37,223 nt of DNA from a virus. Under the pieces are notes generated by a model. That model had not been told where the DNA came from. It searched no databases and saw nothing but the letters and a program-made list of their open reading frames with translations. Both the position numbers and the translations under genes were made by a program. The first letter of the stretch is position 1, and every line of letters begins with the position of its first letter. Shown in pieces: positions 1 through 6,076 of this stretch. The stretch spans positions 1 through 37,223 of the IMG/VR virus record IMGVR_UViG_3300042898_000256; one strand, 5' to 3'.

Positions 1-127
1 GGCGCTTTCGTTTTTGCTGGAGGGGCTGCCACCGGCCGTGCGTCGAGCTACGGCGCGCAAGTTCACAACTTTACCCGCAAGTGCGCCAAAGAGCCTGATG
101 AAGTACGCCACGCTATGGTGCGTGGCC
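1..127. repeat. 127-bp terminal direct repeat, left copy
   Basis: Bases 1-127 are identical to 37097-37223. The copy lies inside the DNA polymerase coding sequence and keeps the reading frame (offset from the polymerase ATG at 36188 is 909 bases, 303 codons), so joining the ends restores one intact gene. A repeat of exactly 127 bases matches a common maximum assembler k-mer, which points to circular closure rather than a physical terminal repeat. Confidence 0.95.
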
Positions 128-1014
128 ACGCAATCACGCCAAGATTTGGTAAGCGCATTACAGATGTGCTCAAGGGGATGCTCCGGCCGGCGCTGATCGC
201 TAAGCCTGGCCACGTCCTGATCGCCTACGACTGGTCGGCCATCGAGGGCCGCGTGCACCCGTGGCTGTCCAACTGCACGGCCGGCGAGGCCAAGCTGGAC
301 GTGTTCCGATCCGGCCTTGACCCGTACAAGGTCAACGCAGCCGCTACCTTTCGTGTGCCTTACGCCGACGTCGCTGGTGACCAGCGTCAGGTGGGCAAGG
401 TGCAAGAGCTGGCCCTCGGGTTTTTGGGCGGCGCTGGAGCGTTTGAGGTCTTCGGCCGCGCCTACGGCATCCGGCTGTCACCGGGCGAAGTCCAGCGCGC
501 TGTGGACGGCTGGCGCAGGGCCAACCCGTGGGCGCAGGCGCACGGCCAGCAGCTGGAGAACGCCTACCTGCGCGCCATGAGAAACAAAGGACATGAATTT
601 AAAGCAGGGCGTGTTGTGTACTTGTTTGACGGCCAGACCCTCTGGTATGCTTTGCCCTCCGGTCGGGTGCTGTGCTACCCCAACGCCAAATTTGATGATG
701 AAGGCAACGTGACGTACACCAAAGCAGCCTGGAAGCCCGCCGCCGACGCCAAGGAGTGGCCCCGCGCCCGTCTGTGGCGTGGTCTGGCTTGCGAGAACGT
801 CACGCAAGCAGCAGCGCACGACATCTTGCGCCACTCACTGCGCCAGCTCGATGGCGTGGTCCTACACGTCCACGATGAGATCGTTGTCGAGTGCCCGGCT
901 CACGAGGCCGAGGCAGTCGCTGCCCACATGCACCAGATCATGTGCACCCCGCCTGCATGGGCGGCTGGCCTGCCCTTGGCCGCTGAAGGTGTGACCACCA
1001 CCCGATACTCGTAA
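1..1014 (+). CDS. Family A DNA polymerase, C-terminal part (gene continues from 36188-37223)
   Basis: This is the 3' part of the replicative DNA polymerase, which extends DNA primers during phage replication. Frame 1 is open from base 1 to the stop at 1012-1014 (337 residues). Joined in frame to the piece beginning at 36188, it gives a 640-residue protein. Polymerase motif A is DWSAIEGR (Asp380 of the joined protein), motif B begins RQVGK at about 432 and continues into an ELALGF-GG helix, and motif C is HDE at 594-596. These are the metal-binding and dNTP-binding residues of the Pol I fold. An internal ATG at 115 is not a real start, because homologous sequence continues upstream across the junction. 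The primase-helicase gene follows 57 bases downstream on the same strand, so the two form a replication operon. The split is an artefact of where the circular map was opened. Confidence 0.95.
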   Translation, partial: GAFVFAGGAATGRASSYGAQVHNFTRKCAKEPDEVRHAMVRGHAITPRFGKRITDVLKGMLRPALIAKPGHVLIAYDWSAIEGRVHPWLSNCTAGEAKLDVFRSGLDPYKVNAAATFRVPYADVAGDQRQVGKVQELALGFLGGAGAFEVFGRAYGIRLSPGEVQRAVDGWRRANPWAQAHGQQLENAYLRAMRNKGHEFKAGRVVYLFDGQTLWYALPSGRVLCYPNAKFDDEGNVTYTKAAWKPAADAKEWPRARLWRGLACENVTQAAAHDILRHSLRQLDGVVLHVHDEIVVECPAHEAEAVAAHMHQIMCTPPAWAAGLPLAAEGVTTTRYS

Positions 1015-1023
1015 AAAAGAAAA

Positions 1024-1044
1024 CCCCGGCGGGTTAGGCCGGGG
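1024..1044 (-). terminator. GC-rich hairpin, terminator-like on the minus strand
   Basis: CCCCGGC (1024-1030) pairs perfectly with GCCGGGG (1038-1044) around a 7-base loop. Read on the minus strand the stem is followed by TTTTCTTTTTT, the form of an intrinsic terminator. On the plus strand there is no T run, so polymerase to primase read-through should be possible. Its likely job is to stop antisense transcripts coming leftward. It also lies just upstream of the primase ribosome binding site. Confidence 0.55.
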
Positions 1045-1071
1045 CTAAAGTTCCAACTAAAGGAGAAACCC

Positions 1072-3378
1072 GTGAAAGATTTCGTTGATCATCTTACCAG
1101 ACTCGCCCCAGAGGGCGAAACTTTTTTGCTGGTACGCCAAAAGCCCCAACTGAGGGAAGGCGAGATGCAGTTTCACGCCAACGGCGCCATCAAGGCCACT
1201 TGGCCAGCCATGTTGCCCACGGCCAAGGTCAAGCCCGAGTGGGCCATCTACGGCAACACCGCGAGCTTCATCATCGACCGCTTCAAGGATGGCCACCCCG
1301 GCGCCAGTGCTGCCGCGTGCGAGTACGTGCTGGTGATGGTGCTGGACGACGTGGGTGACCCTGAAAAGGCCCCCAACGTCCCGCCGCTTGAGCCGACGTG
1401 GAAGATCGAGACCAGCCCCGGCTCGTTCCAATGGGGCTACGTGTTCAGCGAGCAGCCCACCAAGGCCGAGTTCAGCGCGGCGATTGCCGCCATTGCCGAG
1501 GCGGGTTACACCGACAAAGGCGCGATTAACGCAGTGCGCAATTTCCGCATTCCCGGCTCGATCAACCTCAAACCTGGCCGCAACAACTTTGCCGCCCAGT
1601 TGCGCGAGTTCAAGCCCGAGCGTGACTTCACCCTTGAGCAGATCTGCGCCGCCCTGAACGTGACGCCTGGCGAAGCCGAGGATGCCCACCGCCCGATCCG
1701 CATCTCCGACGACGGCACTGACGACGTGATGGTGTGGCTTTCTGACAACGGCCTGCTGCTGTCCAAGCCCAACCAAGAGGGCTGGGCCGGTGTCATCTGC
1801 CCCAACTCAGCCGAGCACACCGACGGTAACCCCGAGGGCCGCTACCTGCCCGCCAGCCGCGCTTACTGCTGCCTGCACTCGCACTGCACTGAGCTGGACT
1901 CGTCCGTGTTCCTGCAATGGGTGGCCGACAACGGTGGCCCCAAGCACACCCCCGGCCTGCGCGAGGAGCTGCTGGTCACCGTGATGGAGTCAGCCCTCAG
2001 TAAGCTAGCGCCTACTCCGCAATATCCTGATACCGCCGCCGTAGTGGTGGCCGAGGTCGAGCGTAAGCAGCAGGGCCGTGTTGATATGGCTGACTGGTAT
2101 GAGCGTTTTGCCTATGTGCAGTCTGATGATGGTTACTTTGACATGATTGACCGCCGATCCTTAACGCGGGGCGCATTTAACGCCACGTTTCGCCACGTGT
2201 CTTGCAAGTCAATACACACGCTGCGTAAGATTGAGGCATCCATTTGTTACGATGAAAACCGCCAAGCCAAGGGCGCCCATGTTTTAGCTGGCCTGACTTA
2301 TGCAGCGGGCGAGACTATTCTTTGCGCCCGTGATGGCCTTGTGTATGGCAACCAGTGGCGCAATGCGCGTCCTGACGTGTCTGGTGTGTCGCCTGCTGGC
2401 GTTCAGCGTTGGCTTGACCACGTTGAGCGCCTGTTGCCTGATGAGCGTGAACGTGCGCACGTTCTTGACGTGATGGCGTTTAAGGTGCAGCACCCCAGCA
2501 AGAAAATCAACCACGCCGTTTTGCACATTGGCGTGCCTGGTGCGGGTAAGGATTTGATGTGGCTCCCAATGCAGTGGGCCATTGATGGCGGCACTTCGCT
2601 TAATGTGGAGAACATCCAAAACGCCGACATCATGAGTCAATGGGGCTACTCTTATGAGCGTGAAATGCTGGTGTTCCAAGAGTTACGCCAAGCTGAAGCC
2701 CGTGACCGCCGCGCCCTTGAAAATCACTTAAAACCCATTATTGCCGCCCCGCCTGAATATTTAACCGTGAACCGCAAGGGCCAGCACCCATACCAAGCCC
2801 TAAACCGTCTGTTTGTGCTGGCGTTCTCTAATGAATCAATTCCAATCACCCTGCCCTCAGATGATCGGCGATGGTTTGTGGTGCGTTCGTCTGCTGGTCG
2901 CATGGGCTTGGGCGAGGGTAAGCAGTTATTTGACTGGTATCACGCGGGTGGCTTTGCCAGCATCGCCGTTTGGCTTCACTCCCGTGACGTGTCCGCTTTC
3001 AATCCTGGTGAGTCGCCGTTTATGACTGACGCAAAATCCATCATGATCGAGTCGGGCATGAGCGGCGCTGAGTCTTTCTTGACTGAATTGATGCGTAACC
3101 GTTCCAGCGAGTTCGCTGCTGGCGCTGTCGGTGGCCCTTGGCAGGCACTTTGTGACCGTCTGACGGGCCAAGCCCCGCAAGGCATGAAAATCCCCGTAGC
3201 AGCGCTGATGCACGCCTTCCGTGAAGCGGGTTGGGTTGATATGGGTCTATTGAAGTCACGGGCCAACACTACAAAGAAACACATCTACGCAGCGCCTGAG
3301 ATGGTCAATAAGACCCGTTCAGAGTTGCGCGATCTGGTGCAACCCGAGATAAAAACGCCGCTTATGCGGGTGAAATGA
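1072..3378 (+). CDS. Primase-helicase (RepB/AEP-type primase fused to D5/P4-like SF3 helicase, DUF5906-like)
   Basis: This is a 768-residue replication protein that probably makes primers and unwinds DNA for the phage polymerase. The GTG start at 1072 is preceded by AAAGGAG at 1059-1065 with six bases of spacing. The N-terminal part resembles archaeo-eukaryotic/RepB-type primases of phages: LDDVGD at 91-96, ETSPGSFQWGY near 113-123 and RNFRIPGSINLK near 156-167. A Cys/His-rich patch at 243-272 (CPNSAEH, then CCLHSHC) looks like a zinc finger. The C-terminal half has a Walker A motif GVPGAGKD at 487-494 and a Walker B-like MLVFQE segment about 55 residues later. The coding sequence up to about nt 1990 is rich in G/C third positions, while the rest uses many more T/A endings, which suggests two parts with different histories. 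It follows the polymerase directly and ends at a strong hairpin terminator. Confidence 0.85.
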   Translation: MKDFVDHLTRLAPEGETFLLVRQKPQLREGEMQFHANGAIKATWPAMLPTAKVKPEWAIYGNTASFIIDRFKDGHPGASAAACEYVLVMVLDDVGDPEKAPNVPPLEPTWKIETSPGSFQWGYVFSEQPTKAEFSAAIAAIAEAGYTDKGAINAVRNFRIPGSINLKPGRNNFAAQLREFKPERDFTLEQICAALNVTPGEAEDAHRPIRISDDGTDDVMVWLSDNGLLLSKPNQEGWAGVICPNSAEHTDGNPEGRYLPASRAYCCLHSHCTELDSSVFLQWVADNGGPKHTPGLREELLVTVMESALSKLAPTPQYPDTAAVVVAEVERKQQGRVDMADWYERFAYVQSDDGYFDMIDRRSLTRGAFNATFRHVSCKSIHTLRKIEASICYDENRQAKGAHVLAGLTYAAGETILCARDGLVYGNQWRNARPDVSGVSPAGVQRWLDHVERLLPDERERAHVLDVMAFKVQHPSKKINHAVLHIGVPGAGKDLMWLPMQWAIDGGTSLNVENIQNADIMSQWGYSYEREMLVFQELRQAEARDRRALENHLKPIIAAPPEYLTVNRKGQHPYQALNRLFVLAFSNESIPITLPSDDRRWFVVRSSAGRMGLGEGKQLFDWYHAGGFASIAVWLHSRDVSAFNPGESPFMTDAKSIMIESGMSGAESFLTELMRNRSSEFAAGAVGGPWQALCDRLTGQAPQGMKIPVAALMHAFREAGWVDMGLLKSRANTTKKHIYAAPEMVNKTRSELRDLVQPEIKTPLMRVK

Positions 3379-3382
3379 ATAA

Positions 3383-3403
3383 GGGGCCAATCGGCCCCTT
3401 TTT
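3383..3403. terminator. Intrinsic terminator between convergent operons
   Basis: GGGGCC (3383-3388), a 4-base AATC loop and GGCCCC (3393-3398) are followed by five Ts on the plus strand. It closes the rightward polymerase-primase operon. The same stem would end the leftward operon, although the minus-strand tract (TTATT) is weaker. The stop codon of the leftward 19-residue micropeptide lies inside the T run. Confidence 0.85.
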
Positions 3404-3461
3404 ACAGTTTCAGAATTACTGCTAGTAGTGCAGCCATTAAAACAGCTAGCGCCGCCATCAT
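3402..3461 (-). CDS. 19-residue hydrophobic micropeptide
   Basis: This short reading frame codes for MMAALAVLMAALLAVILKL, almost wholly Ala/Leu/Val/Ile/Met with one C-terminal lysine. It is long enough for a single membrane-spanning helix. Its ATG overlaps the TGA of the upstream gene (3458-3898) in an ATGA arrangement, the usual sign of translational coupling, and its TAA sits in the T run of the terminator at 3383-3403. It is the last frame of the leftward accessory operon. Function is unknown; a small membrane toxin, a holin-like or an inner-membrane modulator are possibilities. The frame is very short, so it could be fortuitous, but the coupling, composition and exact fit before the terminator argue for a real gene. 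Confidence 0.45.
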   Translation of the reverse strand: MMAALAVLMAALLAVILKL

Positions 3462-3898
3462 TTAACCGCCTCACTCAGTACACATTGAGCCGTGTCAACA
3501 TCTCCAGCTTGCAGCATTTCAAGGGCTTGCGCGATAGCGGCTTTCAGGCTTGCGACTGTGGCTTTTTTGGGCGCTGGTGTCCAGGCTGGTGGTGAATAGT
3601 CGGGGTCGAGTTCCTCCATTACCTCAGGCTGTGCAGCGTCCAGCATAGGCGCGATGCGATCGGCAAACGTGAACCCTTCGCCCTTCAACAGCAAACGGGA
3701 ATTCAGGCTTGCGTACTGGCTCACATAATCAGCAGTCGTCATGCCCGCGTAAAACTCAGGGTAACCGCGTTTCATGCTGTCATTCTTAGGGTCAACCTTA
3801 CGCTTTATCGCGGGTGGCTTTGCAGCGAGTCGGCGGTAAGCCTGGGCGTTCTCGGGCTTGACTGTGTAACGGGTTGTTGCGTGTGTAAATTCAATCAT
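3458..3898 (-). CDS. Hypothetical protein, 146 aa, leftward accessory operon
   Basis: I do not recognise a family for this 146-residue protein. The start is supported by AAAAGGA seven to eight bases upstream on the minus strand. The N-terminal half is basic (KRKVDPKNDSMKRGY near 33-47) and contains YAGMTTADYVSQYASLN around 51-66. A Pro/Asp-rich linker follows, then an Ala-rich helical tail of about 35 residues. There is no signal peptide, membrane segment or catalytic motif. The TGA stop overlaps the ATG of the 19-residue hydrophobic micropeptide, so the two are probably made together. It lies downstream of the antirestriction gene in a set of small proteins likely expressed early. Confidence 0.7.
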   Translation of the reverse strand: MIEFTHATTRYTVKPENAQAYRRLAAKPPAIKRKVDPKNDSMKRGYPEFYAGMTTADYVSQYASLNSRLLLKGEGFTFADRIAPMLDAAQPEVMEELDPDYSPPAWTPAPKKATVASLKAAIAQALEMLQAGDVDTAQCVLSEAVK

Positions 3899-3909
3899 GA
3901 TTTTTCCTT

Positions 3910-4119
3910 TTAACGTGCTGATGGGCCATAAAACTGGGCGAGGTCTTCGCCCGTCTCGGTCTCGGATTCTGCGGGTATCAGATACTCAGACGCGAAACTA
4001 ATAGACTGGTCTTCAACGTCTGACGGGTGCGCCCCGTTGAGTTCCCCAGGCGCCCAAAGGATCACGGCATAACCCGCGTCTCTGAGTTCCCGAATGGCGG
4101 CTAATTGTGATGCTGTCAT
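3910..4119 (-). CDS. Hypothetical small protein, 69 aa
   Basis: The family is not recognised. The protein begins with a short helix (TASQLAAIRELRDAGYAVILW), a pattern of a small alpha/beta fold, followed by an acidic stretch and a C-terminal tail. GGAG lies eight bases before the ATG on the minus strand. It sits in the tightly packed leftward operon, only three bases after the stop of its upstream neighbour and eleven before the next start. Net charge is acidic, as for several neighbours. Such small acidic proteins in phage early operons are often host-interaction or anti-defence factors, but nothing in the sequence proves this here. Confidence 0.65.
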   Translation of the reverse strand: MTASQLAAIRELRDAGYAVILWAPGELNGAHPSDVEDQSISFASEYLIPAESETETGEDLAQFYGPSAR

Positions 4120-4122
4120 GGT

Positions 4123-4323
4123 TTAGGCTCCATAAGAACGGGTTTCGTCAGTGGCAAATTGTTCGTAAACATCGGCACACTCCCAATCAGCGTCTTCGCC
4201 GTAGTAACTTTCACCCGCTTGCAACTCAGCCCAAGCCGCATCTTCGGCTTGTTCTTTGGTTTCGGCATCAACGTAAATCGTGACATACGCTGTGCGCTTG
4301 AGTTCAACTGCAAATTGTTTCAT
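4123..4323 (-). CDS. Hypothetical small acidic protein, 66 aa
   Basis: The start chosen is the ATG at 4323 (MKQFAVELKRT), which has AAGGGG about ten bases upstream; the frame is open further upstream, but that extension would overlap the preceding gene completely. The protein looks like a beta-strand-rich start (FAVELKRTAYVTIYVDAET) followed by a helix (KEQAEDAAWAELQ) and an acidic tail with several Tyr and Glu/Asp. This beta-beta-helix shape, with an AET.EQAEDAA segment, is common in small phage proteins of unknown function. It resembles its upstream neighbour in design, so the two may be distant paralogues. No catalytic residues are visible. Confidence 0.65.
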   Translation of the reverse strand: MKQFAVELKRTAYVTIYVDAETKEQAEDAAWAELQAGESYYGEDADWECADVYEQFATDETRSYGA

Positions 4324-4333
4324 GGTGCGCCCC

Positions 4334-4492
4334 TTAATAAATGCGTTGCCAGATGGCAACAATGCGTTGATTGTCTTGAAGATCGTCCATTGCGTAGGCT
4401 TGCGCCTCACTTGCGCTCAGTGCGTCATATTCAACGGTTTCGCGGTTTAGTTCGTCGTCGTCGGTTTCGATGGTTGCTGCGTACTGGTTCAT
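4334..4492 (-). CDS. Hypothetical small acidic protein, 52 aa
   Basis: The likely start is the ATG at 4492 (MNQYAATIETDDD), with GGAG ten bases upstream; the open frame continues upstream but that would run through the 31-residue membrane peptide gene. The protein is strongly acidic in its first half (TDDDELNRETVEYD) and has a helical ASEAQAYAMDDLQ segment like the AET.EQAEDAA helix of the downstream neighbour. This suggests that both are members of one small-protein family arranged in tandem. The stop is TAA, ten bases before the next start. Function is unknown. The position after the antirestriction gene makes a role in early host takeover plausible but unproven. Confidence 0.6.
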   Translation of the reverse strand: MNQYAATIETDDDELNRETVEYDALSASEAQAYAMDDLQDNQRIVAIWQRIY

Positions 4493-4496
4493 GGTG

Positions 4497-4592
4497 TCAG
4501 GCTCCGTAAAAGTAAAAGAACCCGGCAAATGGTGCGCCGATAAACAGCGCAAACAAAGCCGCGTTAACGAGGTCAATAAGTAGGCTTTTCAT
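4497..4592 (-). CDS. 31-residue membrane peptide
   Basis: This frame encodes a peptide starting MKSLLIDLVNAALFALFIG and ending in an aromatic GFFYFYGA tail. Residues 3-28 are hydrophobic and could span the membrane once, with the lysine near the N-terminus. Its ATG overlaps the TGA of the upstream gene (4589-4744) as ATGA, so translation is probably coupled. Five bases separate its stop from the next start, and GGAG for that next gene lies within its last codons. It is too short for routine gene callers. Function is unknown: a small membrane modulator, holin-like peptide or toxin-type peptide are options. Together with the 19-residue peptide at 3402-3461 it makes two coupled hydrophobic peptides in one operon. 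Confidence 0.55.
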   Translation of the reverse strand: MKSLLIDLVNAALFALFIGAPFAGFFYFYGA

Positions 4593-4744
4593 GCTGTCAC
4601 CGCCAAGCCACTAACCCGGAAGCATTTGCCCGATGACAATTCAACGTCAAGGGTTCCGCATGGGTGTACTTTTAAAACTTTGGCAAGATAGCGTTTGCCA
4701 TAAATTTCAACTTCGGCAAAATAATTGCTTCCAATTTTGGTCAT
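4589..4744 (-). CDS. Hypothetical small protein, 51 aa, SH3-like barrel shape
   Basis: The chosen start is ATG at 4744 (MTKIGSNYFAEVE). An alternative TTG at 4813 overlapping the stop of the antirestriction gene would add 23 poorly structured residues. The 51 residues alternate short strands (YFAEVEIYGKRYLAKVLKV, TLDVELSSGKCFRVSGLAV), which suggests a small beta barrel of about five strands such as an SH3- or KOW-like fold. Two small hairpins precede it. Its stop overlaps the start of the 31-residue membrane peptide. No enzyme motif is present. Confidence 0.6.
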   Translation of the reverse strand: MTKIGSNYFAEVEIYGKRYLAKVLKVHPCGTLDVELSSGKCFRVSGLAVTA

Positions 4745-4764
4745 GATGTTTACTCTACTGTTAC

Positions 4765-4801
4765 CGGACGGATTGTCCGCGTTAGGGGTAAGCCCCCTAA
4801 C
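4765..4801 (-). other. Two tandem hairpins in the gap after the antirestriction gene
   Basis: GTTAGGGG (4781-4788) pairs with CCCCTAAC (4794-4801), an 8-bp perfect stem with a 5-base loop. Next to it CGGAC (4765-4769) pairs with GTCCG (4775-4779). Neither is followed by a T run on the minus strand, so mRNA processing, stability or translation control of the 51-aa gene is more likely than termination. Confidence 0.5.
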
Positions 4802-4809
4802 ACTGAAAA

Positions 4810-5571
4810 TCAAGCCTTGCCAGCCTTCAAAATCTTATCGGCTGCCCCGAATATGCGCTGCGCTGACTTGTCGGTTATTTCACCACCAGCTAACCAGCCT
4901 TGGATGTAGCCGCGTGATTCGTTCAAGCCGGGTAAGTCAAGAACACTGCAAAGGATGTACGCCACTGATTCGGCCTCAACTTCGCGAATGTCACGTGGTG
5001 TAGTCTCGCTATCGTGCATAGCGCCTTCAAGCGTATGACCAAGCACTACATGCGCCAACTCATGAAAACGTGTTTTATGGGGCAAGGCTGCGACCGGGTT
5101 TATCGCTATGTTTCGCCCGGTGGCGTAACCCTGCGAGTTGCCATTAGCTGAGTCATAACGCACTTGAAGAATGTCAAGGGCAGTTAGGGCAGTGTCAGCG
5201 CACCAGTTAGGTGTGTTGACTTCGTTCGCAAAATCTTCGCCTTCGGTTTGATCGAGGGTGAACCAGTTATTTTTCAGGGTGAAAAGGGAAAACACTTCAC
5301 CAGTTTTTGCGCCTGCGTCGTCTTTTTTGTTGATTGTCACTGGCATAACCAGTGCGATCGCCTTCGAGCCTTTTTTAACTTGCCTGCCCAATTCTTGCCA
5401 TTTTTTGAACGTCGCTATCGGTGACAGTGGCATATCACGTGATGCGAGTTGCGAATAGGCAAGCATTTGATTTCCGATGCTGTAATTGTGAAAAGTGCTG
5501 TAGCACTTGCTCACAATACCGGGTTGATTGACAGCATCGGATAAGAGGGTTGACCAGTTGACGTTTGACAT
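4810..5571 (-). CDS. ardC: ArdC-like antirestriction protein (ssDNA-binding domain plus zinc metallopeptidase)
   Basis: This 253-residue protein matches the ArdC layout: an N-terminal single-strand DNA-binding domain and a C-terminal zincin-type metallopeptidase domain. The N-terminal part has the family pattern around 27-80 (FHNYSIGNQMLAYSQ, then FKKWQELGRQVKKGSKAIALVMPV). The peptidase zinc motif HELAH is at 170-174 and the downstream acidic helix EVEAES is at 197-202, supplying the third ligand. Related plasmid proteins protect incoming DNA from host restriction enzymes. It is cytoplasmic, with no signal peptide. It is the second gene of a leftward operon whose promoter is near 5920-5944, well placed for early expression on entry. 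Two hairpins at 5601-5637 lie between it and the first gene and may set its level. Confidence 0.85.
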   Translation of the reverse strand: MSNVNWSTLLSDAVNQPGIVSKCYSTFHNYSIGNQMLAYSQLASRDMPLSPIATFKKWQELGRQVKKGSKAIALVMPVTINKKDDAGAKTGEVFSLFTLKNNWFTLDQTEGEDFANEVNTPNWCADTALTALDILQVRYDSANGNSQGYATGRNIAINPVAALPHKTRFHELAHVVLGHTLEGAMHDSETTPRDIREVEAESVAYILCSVLDLPGLNESRGYIQGWLAGGEITDKSAQRIFGAADKILKAGKA

Positions 5572-5600
5572 TGTGGGCCTTTACTGTATTTGATTGGATT

Positions 5601-5637
5601 GGTGAAAAGTCACCCTAAAGCCCGTGAAGGCTTTAGG
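5601..5637 (-). other. Tandem hairpins (attenuator or processing site) before the antirestriction gene
   Basis: CCTAAAGCC (5614-5622) pairs perfectly with GGCTTTAGG (5629-5637), a 9-bp stem with a 6-base loop. Directly downstream on the minus strand GGTGA/TCACC (within 5601-5614) forms a second stem with an AAAG loop. No T run follows, so this is not a simple terminator. Attenuation, RNase processing or mRNA stabilisation between the 79-aa gene and the antirestriction gene are the likely roles. Confidence 0.5.
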
Positions 5638-5647
5638 CTGTGTTTTC

Positions 5648-5887
5648 TTACAGTACAAAGTTGACCAGTGAGTTAGCGTAGACCGTGTGACCAGTGTTAA
5701 GGCGGTAGATCGGTTCGTCGCGTCTGTAGAGTTGGTTACGTCTTACACCTAAGCACTCAAGGCCCACAATCGTGCCCTTTGATACGTCGTCACCGTCTTC
5801 ACCGAAAAAATGCGCTGCTGTCGTCGCTGTCTTAAACAGACTGTACTTTTTAGGGTTAGCTAAAAAATCTGCGTGATCATATTTCAT
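5648..5887 (-). CDS. Hypothetical protein, 79 aa, first gene of leftward accessory operon
   Basis: This first gene after the leftward promoter has a near-perfect ribosome binding site (AAAGGAG, seven bases before ATG), so it should be strongly translated. The 79 residues are soluble. They run from MKYDHADFLANPKKYSLFKTATTAAHFFGEDGD-type helices to a strand-rich end with GTIVGLECLGVRRNQLYRRDEPIYRL. I do not recognise the family. The second half has the look of a small beta sheet, perhaps a nucleic-acid or protein-binding fold, but there is no diagnostic motif. Position, expression signals and its antirestriction neighbour fit an immediate-early role. Confidence 0.7.
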   Translation of the reverse strand: MKYDHADFLANPKKYSLFKTATTAAHFFGEDGDDVSKGTIVGLECLGVRRNQLYRRDEPIYRLNTGHTVYANSLVNFVL

Positions 5888-5916
5888 GATGTGCTCCTTT
5901 GGTTGTTGATGTATCT

Positions 5917-5944
5917 AGTGTACGGGATTCTTTTACACTGTCAA
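5917..5944 (-). promoter_or_regulatory. Leftward sigma70-type promoter of the accessory operon
   Basis: On the minus strand TTGACA (plus coordinates 5939-5944) is separated by 16 bases from TACACT (5917-5922). The predicted transcript starts around 5910 and reaches the ATG at 5887 with its strong SD. The spacer contains one arm of a 10-bp inverted repeat that also occurs upstream of the -35 box, so regulation by a bound protein is likely. Confidence 0.7.
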
Positions 5945-5963
5945 GCGTTACGCGTAAAAGAAT
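5927..5963. promoter_or_regulatory. Operator-like inverted repeats over the leftward promoter
   Basis: ATTCTTTTAC (5927-5936) and GTAAAAGAAT (5954-5963) form a perfect 10-bp inverted repeat with 17 bases between the arms. The -35 box lies between them and one arm lies in the promoter spacer. A second perfect palindrome, TTACGCGTAA, sits at 5948-5957. Such an arrangement is typical of repressor sites. A related element occurs at the second leftward promoter (33498-33526). Confidence 0.6.
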
Positions 5964-5982
5964 TTGTAACAGTTTGTAACAG
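5963..5982. repeat. Tandem 10-bp direct repeat
   Basis: TTTGTAACAG occurs twice back to back (5963-5972 and 5973-5982), immediately upstream of the leftward promoter. It may be a binding site for an activator or part of the operator set. Confidence 0.6.
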
Positions 5983-6076
5983 GCGTTTTGTGGGTGAGTG
6001 TGTGTGTTGGTGAGTAGTGGCGTGGGCGATTAATGGCGAACGTGCAAAGCCCCATAAAACAAGGCTTTGAGCTGTC

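Noticed and set aside
1-127. True physical terminal repeat (T7-like ends)
   Set aside because: The repeat lies inside an essential coding gene, is exactly 127 bases and the virion genes are P22-like, so circular assembly overlap is the better explanation, though not proven without reads.
478-834. Minus-strand frame inside the polymerase gene
   Set aside because: Shadow frame without RBS, opposite a conserved catalytic domain.
115-1014. Polymerase fragment starting at ATG 115 as a separate gene
   Set aside because: The frame is open from base 1 and joins in frame to the gene at the right end; the ATG is internal.
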